From: Carya illinoinensis
Taxonomy: Eukaryota; Streptophyta; Magnoliopsida; Fagales; Juglandaceae
Reading direction: 5' to 3'
Assembly (NCBI RefSeq): GCF_018687715.1
Contig: NC_056757.1
Location: 7,954,501-8,018,500, forward strand
DNA: 64,000 nucleotides
The notes under the pieces were generated by a model, which saw only the letters and a program-made list of their open reading frames with translations, ran no database searches and was not told the DNA's origin. A program made the translations under genes and the position numbers. Positions within the stretch are counted from its first letter, which is position 1, and every line of letters starts with the position of its first letter. This document shows positions 12,640 to 23,524 of the stretch, piece after piece.

Positions 12640-13500
12640 TAGAAGGAGAAGCACGCAGTGCTAACGAAACAAACGTCGAGGACACAAAACAAAGAATAAG
12701 ATGCATGATGAATTGAGCAGTATTGCTAACAAATATGAGGAGATGACCAAGAAAATGGGAGGATCATCCTTAGTCGATAGTTGCTTAATTGCCCAGACTT
12801 ACCTTATAGCTAGGAGGTGATGGCTATGCCACTCTCATCAAAGTTCAAGGTCCCATAAATAGAGTTGTATGATGGATCATGAGATCCAGTAGACCACTTG
12901 AAAAATTTTAAAGCACACATGACCCTTTTTGGGTTCTTCGAAGAAGTGGCTTGTCAAACTTTCCCAGTGACTTTGAAAAGTGTGGTGAGAAGTTGGTTTG
13001 GGGCGCTACGATTGGGATCAATCGATAGGTTTAAGGAATTGGCCAAACAAGTCCTAACACAATTCATAGCCAGCAAGAGGCGAAGATGACCCACAATGTA
13101 CATCCTGACCATCAAACAAAAAGAGGAGAAAGCTTGAAGGCATACCTCACCGGGTTTAATAAAGAGCGATTAACTACCGACAACCAAAATGAGAGAATTG
13201 CACTGGCATCCCTTATTTTTTTGGGGAGGGGGGGGGGGGGGGGGAAGGGTGGTCCTGAAGCCTATTCATGCCTTATGGAGGAACTTGCATGAAGGACTCC
13301 TTCATCCCTAAGAGAATTCATGGATAGGGTTTACGACTTCGTCTACTCTGAAGAATAGGATAGGGTTGACAACTTCGTCTACTCTGAAGAATATGTGCAT
13401 ATCAGCAAGGCTTATAAGGATGAGGCTCAAGCGCCCCCTCCACCTAATTGCGGGGCCGTTTCCCTTATGGCTCTAGCGGGGTCGTGGCGGGTCTCTTCTT
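12640..13500 (+). pseudogene. Ty3/gypsy gag remnant
   Basis: It contains a segment ending in KFKVP, then LYDGS-like and HLKNFKAHMTLFGF, then a WFGALRLGSIDRFKELAKQ stretch, and RGESLKAYLTGFNKERL. This is the usual order of the plant retrotransposon gag domain. It is broken by stops, frameshifts and a G homopolymer of about 17 bases at 13228-13244. A 36-bp in-frame tandem duplication follows at 13322-13393. A sister copy of the same gag lies at 62960-63900 and shares the KFKVP and MTxFF-type blocks. Confidence 0.8.
13322..13393 (+). repeat. 36-bp tandem duplication within gag
   Basis: GGATAGGGTTTACGACTTCG and the bases after it (13322-13357) recur immediately as GGATAGGGTTGACAACTTCG (13358-13393) with two differences. 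The period of 36 bp keeps the frame. Confidence 0.85.
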
Positions 13501-13686
13501 GTAGTAGAAAGCCTTAGGCTCATTCGACAAGCGATAACGTTGATGCGAAACGGTCAGGCATCACCAAGAAATTTTCAATGTGGGTCTTGGTCAACAAGGC
13601 CTCCATCCAAATAGATTCCTGGTTGTGCTTGACCGAGGAAGTAACTCTCTCCACATGGGCTTACTCCTATTGAGAGAGAGTAACAG

Positions 13687-14292
13687 CTATGGTTTTGTCA
13701 TCGAGGACTTTTTCCTGAGTAGTGCAAAACAGGAACTCAACCTTATTGGCCTCCCTACTAGGAAATTCCCATCCTTGGCTAGAAACAAAGAAGTTTTTTT
13801 TTCTTTTGCCATTGTTTGGCATTCGAGTGGAGGCCTTTGACTTGAGCAAGGCGATATCAAGGACAAGAGTGAAAATTGCAAATGTTGCCCTCTAATGCCT
13901 TGACCATGTGGATAACCAATAACTCATGGGTAGTCAAGTAGGGATACCCCTCTCCTATGGGTTCAAGAACCATCCTCTACTCAGAATAGTACATGAGGAT
14001 GCTCCAGCGTTGGAATGAAGTTGGGTCGGCGCTAGTTTCAAATAGTCGAGAATGTTGCATACTGTGAGAGCCATCTTTTCTGCAAAACCCTTAGCATCGA
14101 CTACCCCTGAGGAAGAGCCTCAAGAATTACGAAGTTTGGGATTCCATATGAATCTCTCAACTTCCTAATGCCAGCCTTAGTAAGACTTGACGACTAGTTG
14201 TCGCCTTCATAATAGGGTACATCACGAGTAGAAGAGGACTCTGGAGGAGGAGATCCATGAGAAGAAGGGCGAGGAGTATTCTGATAAGCCAT
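13687..14292 (-). pseudogene. Antisense ORF remnant in gypsy relic
   Basis: On the minus strand an ATG at 14292 opens a Pro/Ser-rich start (MAYQNTPRPSSHGSPPPESS) with RDVPYYEGDN. It continues through KLRDSYGIPNFVIL, a region near RRPNFIPTLEHPHVLF, and later KEKKTSLFLAKDGNF. In-frame stops and at least one frameshift interrupt it. It lies opposite to gag, between gag and the 3' repeat. The pattern (DSYGIP..V.L, then FFVSS.GWEF) recalls the 'putative gypsy-type transposase' ORFs that some plant Tat/Ogre-lineage elements carry in antisense. A TATAAG at about 14408-14414 on the same strand lies some 115 bp upstream. The family assignment is from memory and needs a profile search. Confidence 0.5.
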
Positions 14293-14636
14293 GAAGACAA
14301 ACAGGGGATTCTGGAGAAAAGAAACTAAGGTTTGATAAAAAGCACAAGCAATTAAGAAGAGGAATAAGAGAGAGTGAAAAAGGTAGCAAGGAAAAGGAGG
14401 GGGCTACTTATAACAAGGAACATGTTGGTTGAAATGCCCCAAGAAGAATGCAAGCAGTCCGATAGCACAGTCGCTGGGTGCAAACCTCACAATCTTGTGA
14501 AGTGACTAGGTGCAGACGTAGTCGTTGCAACCCCCTTGGGCATGAAAGCACGAACAGTCAATCACAATTAATGATGCGATGGGCAAGATCCGCTCGTAAT
14601 ATTTAAATTCCCATCACGCCAACGTGGTTGAGTAAC

Positions 14637-15100
14637 TGGAGAGTCACTTTAGTCTCTATTAGATGGGCCTCATGGTATAGATTAAGAAGCCCATGCAATG
14701 GGCCCAACGGGTTAGAAAGCTGTAGGTGCACCATGTGCTTGTTACTATGGGATCATACTGCCTCTAACTGGATTAATATGGTTACTACCACTTACTGAAG
14801 ATATTTTCTCCTAAGGAAATAGTGAGATGTTCAGGATATTTATTCTTAATATGTTGATTATTTCCTTCTAAAATTATATTCCCAGAATATGGCGATTAAG
14901 ACCTCGAGATTTGGGGAAGAGTTGAACTATCCTTATTAACAACAATTTTCCTCTGTATAAAGGATCAATGATAGCAGCCCTAGGTGATAGGCTCAGACTC
15001 TTTATTACTTAGTGATACACACATATTTCTAACTTAGATATCGGAGGTGCACCTGGCCATACTGAGCCACCCTTTTTCTCTGTTGTAGGTTTACAGTCAA
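14637..15100 (+). repeat. Right LTR-like repeat of the gypsy relic
   Basis: It is collinear with 10940-11460, with frequent substitutions and small indels. It carries GTATAAAGGATCAATG where the left repeat has a TATA box. The right end is not sharply defined; similarity fades near TTCTCTGTTG (about 15080). Confidence 0.75.
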
Positions 15101-16929
15101 GATCAGTTGGCGGTCAAACATGTCCGAAATAATAACCATTAAGTCTAATTTAATAGTATGTTAAAGTTTGTATAACTGATTTACATATTATCACTGTCGA
15201 TAATTTGGCTTAAATCTGACTCCACTTACTTACACTTTAATAGATGTGATCTGTAAAAGTGGAGCTATAGGACGCTCTCTATTTCAATTCAGAATAATGA
15301 CTATCCATTTAGGATAAAAACAATCGGTATTTTGATGGTCTCACATTATGTTGACGAGTGAAATGATTAAAATATCATTAAATAAATACAATCTATTTCA
15401 TTGAAAATGGAGAGAATCATTGTCTAATTTGAGTACATTTTTTACTCCTGAACTCTTCACTCATCCAAAATCTTTGACAGACCGAATTCTCACTTTTCAA
15501 AACAGCAACATTACTTATCTGAGAGAGTTTCAATTTTCAAGGGAGGTAAAAAATAAAAAATTAAAAAAATTAATGGTTACAGCAGTGAGTTTGTAAGTAC
15601 TGTGTAATTATTTAAAAATAAATAAATAAATATAATATTCACATTAAAAAAATTAATTTTTTAATAATAAACTTTACATCTTTTTAAAATAATTATACAA
15701 TATTTACGTATTCTATAATTATAAGTAACGTTATTAAAAAAAAAAAAAATAGTCTGAAATCTTTGGTGTTTAAGTTTGAAACCTGCCCATAAAAAGTTTT
15801 TTTAGTGCATCGATATTGAGTACAAAGGGTGAGTTTTTGAGTTGCCCAAAACATGCAGGGGACTGTTAGGGCCAGCGAGAGGTCATTTCGAGAGTTTCTA
15901 CCGAAAAGTATCAAATATATATATATATATATATTTTGTGTGTTTTTTGAACATTTTTTTAAATCACTTTAAAAACTTTTAAAGAAAGAAAAAATTCATA
16001 AAATTATTTAAAAACAATTCTTTAAACAAAATAAAAAAAAGAAATCGATAGATTTTATCGAAATGCATCCTCAATGTATGCATCATTTCCCAAACCTATA
16101 TACAAGTGCTTGATTTACTTTTGAGAAAGACTCATTTGGATAGTGAAATTATCTCATTTTATCATTATAAATTTTTTAAATTTTTTTATAAAATATAATA
16201 AATAATTTAATATTTTTAAATTTTAAAATAATAATATTAAAAAATAATATTTTATTTAACTTTTATCTAAAATCATCTCATTCAATAAATTGCATCTAAA
16301 TATCCATCTACTGCTTTCTTTTCCTCTTTCGGGTCTTTAATTTAAGAGCGGTAAGATTGGTGAGGTCTACCAGTACGGAATGAGAAGTCCAGATTTTGTA
16401 GAATCAGGTTCCCTGCGAAAGCCCCCACTAATTATTGCATTGTCCTAAGCTTTGCAATTTCCGGCCACTTATTCTAATTCGGATTCTACACTAACAACAA
16501 AACAATATATAAAAACATGACAAAATATCAAGCAATGCTTAGATGCATGTTTCAGCATATGAAAAAGTTATATATATATGTGTTGTCTCTCGATTGGTGT
16601 CAATGGGGGGTCATCAACAGCCACGTTAGTATTTTCTATTAAGATTCTATCTTAGTGCTGACAAAATGATTAATTTAAAAGAATAAATTAATAATGTTAG
16701 ATATTTATATAATGTTATGTTATGTAAATCTCGAAAATATGCGAGATTTTTTTATATAAATTTTATATTTATTTATTTTTTAAAAATAATTATGTAAGAT
16801 TTATACATCTTAAAAATATAAATATTATTTTTAAATTTAAAAGTTGATAGTAATTCTAAATTTTTTAAGATTTAAAAAAAAAAAAGTGAAATCATAAGAT
16901 TTATCAACGAGTCTTCTCAATATTGGCCA
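15101..16929. other. Gene-free spacer rich in MITE debris
   Basis: It holds a probable short MITE at about 15590-15725 (AT-rich with ends TAAGTACTGTGTAATTATT and a related inverted end), a TA microsatellite at about 15916-15934, and the family copy listed at 16134. No supported gene. Confidence 0.5.
16134..16305 (-). mobile_element. MITE of the recurrent TTTGGATAGTGAGATGAG family
   Basis: It starts ATTTGGATAGTGA and ends CATCTAAATATCC. Inside is the reverse complement of the family core (AAAATAATATTATTAAAAAATAATATTTTATTTAACTT). No clear target duplication was found. Confidence 0.6.
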
Positions 16930-16932
16930 TTA

Positions 16933-17393
16933 GAGCATTCACATTGGTCTATGCATATACATATGCAAAGTTATATTTGCATAATATGAGCTTAAATTCA
17001 TCTACATTGGATTATGCATCTTCAAATATTTACATAACTATGAACAGTACCTTTACATGTTTAAAGATCTACTATTCACTCTCCAAAACATATTTTATTC
17101 ATTCTTTTTCTCTCCTCCCACTCTCTTTCTACATATTTTACCTTTAAATATTTTACTACATATTTTACTCATTCACTCCCCAAAAAATATTTTACTTAAA
17201 TATTTTACATATTTGAATATCAAATCCTATTAAAAAAAAAGCAAAAAAAAAAAATAAATAAAATGATAATATTTTATTATTATTTTGTCTCAAATTTACA
17301 TAAGCCAATGTGAAAATTTTGCTTGTGTGACAAATTGGATCTCTAAAAGATGTGATTTTGCATATGCATATGCCTAAACCAATGTGAATGCTC
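16933..17393. mobile_element. PIF/Harbinger-like (Tourist-type) MITE
   Basis: The termini are long inverted repeats. The left is GAGCATTCACATTGGTCTAT plus about 20 more bases. The right end reverse-complements to GAGCATTCACATTGGTTTAG and matches further through GCATATGCATATGCAAA. The flanks are TTA on both sides (16930-16932 and 17394-17396), the 3-bp target preference of PIF/Harbinger. The 461-bp interior is AT-rich without a transposase. Confidence 0.85.
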
Positions 17394-17396
17394 TTA

Positions 17397-19496
17397 TGAA
17401 TTAATATGACCATAATCTACTCACAAATGATTAATAAATCTTGTAACTTGTGCCAAAAAAATCATAATTTTATGTATGCTTTAAGAAATGCCATGATGAT
17501 CCTAACGACAAAGATATCCTTGTCGTAAGACTTTTTTAATGGGAAGTTGCTTATTTTGTTTAACAAAGCAACAACAAAATGTTTGAGTACGACAGATACT
17601 CATGAGTAGTCACTCATGACCTTGATTACTTAGACTGTCGAGATTGGAGGATTTTAAGTTGGAGAAATAATGTATAAAAAGTAATGATATACATTATATT
17701 ATTATTTTATTTTTATTTTATTATATAAAATATGATATATTTATTATCATCTGATTCTTTATCATTTATGATATAAATATGTCACATCTTATTTAGTAAA
17801 ATAAAAATAATATGGTGGTATGGTTTATAGAATTTTCCATATATAAAAGTCTCAAATAGATAAGTTTTATCTAAGTATTTTTATAAAAATATATGTCACA
17901 CTTATAAAAAATAATTTTTTTTACACTTTTTTTATATGGGGTCTATTTTTTTACAAATGCTTGTGTAAGATCTGTATAAATAATTTCTCTTTAATCTATT
18001 GTATGACAGCAATTAGAAAATTATATTAATATAGTATATTTAAAGAATAATGATAGATACAATTTTAAGATTTACAAATCTCACTTACTCTCTTTAAAAA
18101 AGGTGAAATTTATTATTAAAAAATAATTTTTTTATGTGGATTATATTTTTTCTTACTTTTTTTAAAAAGAGTACGTAGGGTTTATATACTCTAAAATTAT
18201 AAATATCATTAGCTATTATGACTGTAAATTATAAAAAATATATATTATATTATTTTTAAAAGTCATTGCAGAAGATAACATAATTTCATATTGTTGATAT
18301 AAAAAAACTTAATTTATATTGAAGATACCAACTTACAATTAAAATAATATATAATAAAATTTAAAATAAAAAATATAATTTCTCTTCGTATTTTATTTTT
18401 TAGAATGAATACAATTGTTGAAGATACGTATACGTACGTGAAAGTTGGGGGTTGGTAGTTGGGGACAATTAGCTTTGCCAACCAATTGCACACGCACTTG
18501 TATAATCAAACTACCCTATCCAACAAACTCAGCATTGACTTTGCTTGCTTGCATTCGTGTAACCCCAGAGATCCCTATCTCCACCCTACTCCCAAACCAA
18601 AATGTTCGGTTTCCCATGCAACACTTTCTCTTGTTTACGATAATTAAGGAAAATGTTGGTTTGGTTTGTACTCTCATTTTCTTTCTTGATTACGATGGTT
18701 TATGTACTTTATTTTTTTTTATCTACTAATATATTTTTAATTTTGTAAATATTTAAAAGAAAAATAAATAAATAAATAAAATTACTCTAGGGGCACGCTC
18801 AACAACAAATAGACAGAGTAGCAACATCCATTCAAGAAATACTTAATTAAAAAATAATTTTATGAAGAATTAGACTTATAAATTAATATATTTTGAAATG
18901 ATACGTCAGATTATAAAGTTAAATATATAGTCAAATAGATATAAAATTTTACATCATATTACATCAGTTTATAAATTTATTTGTATAAGATCTCATTATA
19001 AATATAACATCTCTCTTTATTTTTAGTTCAAAATTATCAGGGATGAAATAAAATGGATAATGATTTTGATCTCCCAACATTTTATTCATGTTCGTCTTTT
19101 CATAATCCCGTTGTTGTCGTTCACTTGGATATATACAACATGATAAACATATATTGGAGCGATAAATCTCTTAAAAATTTTAATTATCTGAATTGATAAA
19201 AATTTGACGCCTTCAACAATCTTAACAGTAGATAATGATCAATGATACAAATTCTCACTCGGTGACTGTAATTTGATATGTAAATTAAAAAATGATGGAA
19301 ATTCTCCTAAAAAAAATTATATTGTAACTAACTCGTGAATGAGTAATTATATATATTATATACAATCTTAGAGTATACAAGTCCTGCTTATTTCATTTAA
19401 AAAAAATATAATCTATTATTAAAAAATAAGTTTTTACATAAATTCCAAATAAAGAAGTGTACAGGATTTGTACACGTTAAAACTGCAAATGTCATA
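17397..19496. other. Gene-free AT-rich spacer
   Basis: A probable short MITE sits at about 18046-18212, with the inverted AATGATA..ATAATTTTA.GAT pattern and no target duplication found. Related debris is at about 19350-19490. The 94-codon frame at 18445-18729 has no domain or splice context and is not called. Confidence 0.5.
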
Positions 19497-19506
19497 TTTT
19501 ATAAAT

Positions 19507-19729
19507 GAGTAGTGCTACTATGCCCCCTCAATTTGTCTACTTGTTGTGCCCCTTAGTGTAAATTACATTTTTCTTTTTATTTCAAAATTTTTTTTTAACA
19601 TGTTTAAAAAATAAAAAAATAAAACATAAATATACTAAAATTCACTTCCTTAATCAATAAGAAAAAAAAATTAAATATATGAGTAATCAAAATGAGTGAA
19701 CAAAATGATAGGATATACTAGCATTATTT
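19507..19729. mobile_element. MULE-like MITE with 10-bp target duplication
   Basis: It begins GAGTAGTGCTACTATGCC. Its end reverse-complements to AAATAATGCTAGTATATCC. It is flanked by perfect TTTTATAAAT direct repeats (19497-19506 and 19730-19739). Targets of 9-11 bp are typical of Mutator-like elements. It resembles the elements at 30630 and 60393. Confidence 0.78.
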
Positions 19730-19739
19730 TTTTATAAAT

Positions 19740-21318
19740 TAAAAATTTTATATACAGTCACTTTTACGTGTTCTTTATATATTTTTATTAATGTGATTGG
19801 TTGTATTACTTTTTTAATATAAAATAATTATTTTGACCAATCACATCAAGAGAATTTATAAAAAATACGTAAAAATGACTTTATGATATTGAAATCTGAA
19901 TAAATATGGACCAAATATTATCTCTAGGATGAAGTAATTATAGCTGAGAATTACAAATCCAAATTGATAATGTGCTCTTACTTTTGAAGTCTATCCAATT
20001 TCGTTGTTTATACAAAGATGTCAAGGTGTTGGCAAATATGTTTGTTTGAATGGTCTTATAATAATAATACGACAGCGTTTTTGAGACGGAATCTCGGAAC
20101 GTTTCAAGATTGTCCACTGCTCCACCAAATCAAAAGGACACGTGGAGGTCAACCTGGGCAAGTTGCACTGAACAATGATGCCCTTCTCAAGGAAAAGAAT
20201 GGGGACGCAGATGTCTGTTACTGCAGTGGATAATGCCAGCCGTTGTGACTCTATCAGTTTGCACACGCAGCTCTACAGACTACAGACGTGGTAGATTAGG
20301 AAAATATTGGATATGAGCGGTGCAGCATCCAGATGTGTAGCCCGAATTTTCACCTAATGCAATTTTTTTTTTTTGTTTATTTTTTTATATTCTTAAATAA
20401 ACTCACAACATCACTTAAAAAAATTTACTTATTCATTAAATAAATAAAAAATTACTAATTCTGATTGGATATTATTAAGTTTCATGAGTAATATTCTTTA
20501 TTTTAAATCTAATTATCTCTAATCATATAAATTAATGTGACCTATTCAATTTCATTTATAGAATATTGCACATGATTGTTTGAATTTATTGTTATAAAAA
20601 AAATAATAATTAGTTTAATTTAAAGTCTTACGAAAAGTTATAAAAGTAAAATGGGAAAAGTTCTCATCTCAAATTTTTATCTGAACTTAAAGACCTAACT
20701 TGAGAGAAAGATAAACGTATAAAATAACTCATATAATTTTATTATCTAGTAATGATAAATGTGTCACATCTTACATAGTAAGATAAAAATCGGATGATAA
20801 TATGATGTATAAAATTTTTTTAATTTTCGAAATTCATTTAATGCTGTCTAAATATGTATACGACATTAAATACTATAAGACCCACCTTTACATTAATCTC
20901 TCTAGTTTAATAGCTCGATGCTAATCTTGTAAAATGATATAGATATATATTTATATATATATATATATATTACATCGCATAGTTGGGAAAATTAATCATG
21001 CTATGAATGCTACTTAATTCTACCTCCATGCATAATTATACATCCATGCCCTCTATGATACGCATGTCGGCATGTGTATTCATACTATATATTGTAAAGA
21101 AATTGTCGGATTAGTCCCCATGAAATTTCATGAAGCTTACCCATCTCAACAAAGGTGCTATGATTAGTTATATTTAGAAAAAATTAGTAGATACCAAATT
21201 CTTTCCCTAATATCTCTAATTATTGAAATGGATTTTCCCAATCTTTGATGTTCATTGTTACCCAATAATTTATCAAACCTTGAGAGCTAAACATGAGAGG
21301 ATAATGAATTACATTACT
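19740..21318. other. Gene-free spacer
   Basis: A less AT-rich patch at 20000-20340 contains two short overlapping opposite frames. Neither shows a domain. A TA/TATA microsatellite lies at about 20939-20971. No gene supported. Confidence 0.5.
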
Positions 21319-21328
21319 ATTAGAGTTT

Positions 21329-21426
21329 TTTTTTTTTTTGGATAAAGAGGTTGGGGAGTTTCGAATCCAGATTTTCCATTTGGAGAACCAGGTCATATGT
21401 CATTAGCTTATCAGGTTCTTGGCACC
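21329..21426 (-). mobile_element. tRNA-derived SINE, minus orientation
   Basis: Read on the minus strand: AACCTGATAAGCTAATGACA (box A region), CCAAATGGAAAATCTGG, GGATTCGAAACTCCCC (box B), TATCC and a run of about 15 A. The tract order matches the SINE at 7440-7540. It is flanked by ATTAGAGTTT at 21319-21328 and 21427-21436. Confidence 0.78.
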
Positions 21427-21485
21427 ATTAGAGTTTCTTACTTTTGGCCTCCTTTGTAATTTGGATAGAACTGATTTAGTCAATC

Positions 21486-21775
21486 TAATTTTATGCTGAG
21501 TTTAATATCCATCAACTCTCAAATTACTAAACTTATCTCAACTCAAAACCTCTTTACACGTGAGATACACAATCTTTTTTAACTCAATATTTCTTTACAC
21601 GTGAGACTCACAATTCTTTGCAATTCAACACTTTTTTACACGTAAAACTCACATATTTTAATTTTCTATAAATACATCTAAACTCAACTTGGGTGGGCCT
21701 TACAAAACTTACTCCATCATCTCAATTCACTATTATTCATAAAGAATTCAACTCAGCTTAACATCAGTAATATTT
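21486..21775 (-). mobile_element. MITE-like element with three internal 40-bp repeats
   Basis: On the minus strand it matches the element at 43785-44080, including TTGAGTTGAGATRAGTTTAGTAATTTGA and TCTCRCRTGTAAAGAGG. Internally a 40-bp unit around CTCTTTACACGTGAGACTCACA repeats three times at about 21550, 21590 and 21630. The other copy has two units. Exact ends and target duplication were not determined. Confidence 0.6.
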
Positions 21776-23110
21776 CAATAAAATTTAAGAATTATAAATA
21801 AATGTTCTTTAATGGGTTTCTTCATACCATTAGTTAAATACATGTATTAAGCTTTTTATTAAATAATAACAAAATAAAAAATCATTATTCATTATATCGG
21901 GACTTTAAGAAAATAAGTATTTATAAGTATTTTATACATAGAAATTCAATTCCATGATCATCAATTCTAATGAGTGATAGAATTGAGGATTTACACGGAA
22001 TATTTATCTTAAATGAGTGTGCACGTCTTATTTTTTATCGCCATTATAGACCATCTTTATTTTAGTCTATAATCTTTGTTCGTGTGAAAGCAACTTTATA
22101 ATATGAAAGGGCAAAGCCTGCAGGTGGAATATGCCTCTAAGGATGCAATAACTCTTAAAGTATTGAAAGAAAAATGAAATTTACATTTATGAGTATATAA
22201 GTATCGTGTAATTATTTTAAAAAAATTAATATAATATTTATATAAAAAATTAATTTTTTAATAATAAATTTTATTTATTTTTAATAGTAGCATTACTCAT
22301 TGAATAATCTCCAATTATTATCTAATATTTAATCAAAGAAAATTGATTTATGCTCTGAAAAAAAAAACTAAAAAAAAAATGGTGAAAACAAAAAATGATT
22401 TGCGTTGCCACGTACCACTACGCAAGAGCAATGCTCCACTGTCTATGTATTATGCATTACGTTATGTATGGCATGAGGCCTATTGGCCAGATTCCCGTAT
22501 CCGGCGTTCAGGTGATTGTACAGATTTGATATTGAATTGAAAATACAACCAATAACAGATAAGACGGTTTGGATAATGAAAGCTGAAATTCATCTTATTA
22601 TTATAATTTTTTTTAAATTTTTATATAAAATATAATAAATAATTTAAATTTTTTAAATTTTAAAATAATAATTATGATATTAAAAAATAATATTTTATTT
22701 AATTTTTATTTTAATTCACTATCCAAACAGTATCTAAGTGACGAGCACGTTGCGGCAGATGATGGGATACTAACTGCCTGCATTGGACCGGTAGCACTGT
22801 AGTAGGCCTAGACTAATACTAGACTAATATGAAAGATATATATTATATATAAGGACTTTACATATAATATGAAAGAATCAATATTGATATATATATTAGT
22901 ATACAATTTTGTTTATATACAACAAAACTCTACATGTAATGTCATGGAATATACATTGATGGGCATTTTCGGAAATACAAATTTAGCTTGATTTTATGGG
23001 TCGGCCTCGGCTATTGCCTATTTGCATCAGCGTTTTGGGACGTTGTGAAAGAGAAGGTCCAAAAAGGCACTGCAGCTTGAACGGACGATCCGGAGAATAA
23101 AACACCCATT
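21776..23110. other. Spacer and upstream flank of the CID gene
   Basis: It contains truncated MULE-like MITE debris at about 22170-22300, the family MITE at 22567-22728, and the presumed distal promoter of the gene starting at 23525. No further gene seen. Confidence 0.5.
22567..22728 (-). mobile_element. MITE of the recurrent TTTGGATAGTGAGATGAG family
   Basis: Its ends are a clear inverted repeat: GTTTGGATAATGAA on the left and TTCACTATCCAAAC on the right. The interior is the family's AT-rich core in reverse orientation. Confidence 0.72.
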
Positions 23111-23524
23111 TCCTCTCTCTCTCTCTCTCTCCTATGCGATTGAGCCCGTAAACACAATACTCCGTATATATTATTTAACAAAGGATAAAAAAAAAAGAAA
23201 AAGTTGTGTTCTATTTCGCTTCAACCACTTTCTTATAATTCTGCAGATTAGTTTATTTCATTTTTTTCTTGTTGGTTTTGGGTTTCTGAATCGCTTGAAC
23301 TAAACGATCTTGAGGTGGGTTCCGTCTTATTTCAATGCATATGCTTTAGATAAGCCAGGTACGTGTTCTTTAAGGACTATATTCTTCTCGGTCTAAAATT
23401 TTTTAATTTTTTTTTTGTTTGTTTATTTCCAAGATTATGGACCTGATCAGCTATACCGAATTATTACAGACAAATCTGAAAACAATTGAAAGGACAATTG
23501 TTGATACAAGCGGCCTGCGTGATC
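23111..23524 (+). promoter_or_regulatory. Probable promoter/5' UTR of the CID gene
   Basis: A (TC)n pyrimidine tract at about 23114-23131, common in plant core promoters and leaders, precedes the coding start by about 400 bp. A leader intron is plausible (donor GAG|GTGGG near 23313, acceptor TTACAG near 23469). This is inference from splice-like motifs only. There is no upstream ATG in frame with the coding start between 23486 and 23525. Confidence 0.4.

Larger units (their letters stand above)
10940..15100 (+). mobile_element. Composite Ty3/gypsy-type retrotransposon relic
   Basis: Two clearly related, diverged direct repeats (10940-11460 and 14637-15100) bracket a gag remnant, which supports a Ty3/gypsy-type LTR element. 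No protease, RT or integrase was seen between them, so it is non-autonomous or deleted. Between the left repeat and gag is a LINE ORF1-like segment, probably a nested insertion. Upstream of the right repeat is an antisense ORF remnant followed by a purine tract AAGGAAAAGGAGGGGG (about 14390-14405). If that tract is the polypurine tract, the true 3' LTR begins near 14406 and the left LTR has lost its first 230 bp or so. Confidence 0.7.

Noticed and set aside
18445..18729. 94-codon plus-strand frame
   Set aside because: Hydrophobic low-complexity end from a T-rich tract, no domain, no promoter or leader context.
20018..20266. Overlapping 71- and 81-codon frames on opposite strands
   Set aside because: No domain, no splice signals that extend them and no similarity I can name. 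Likely chance open frames in a less AT-rich patch.
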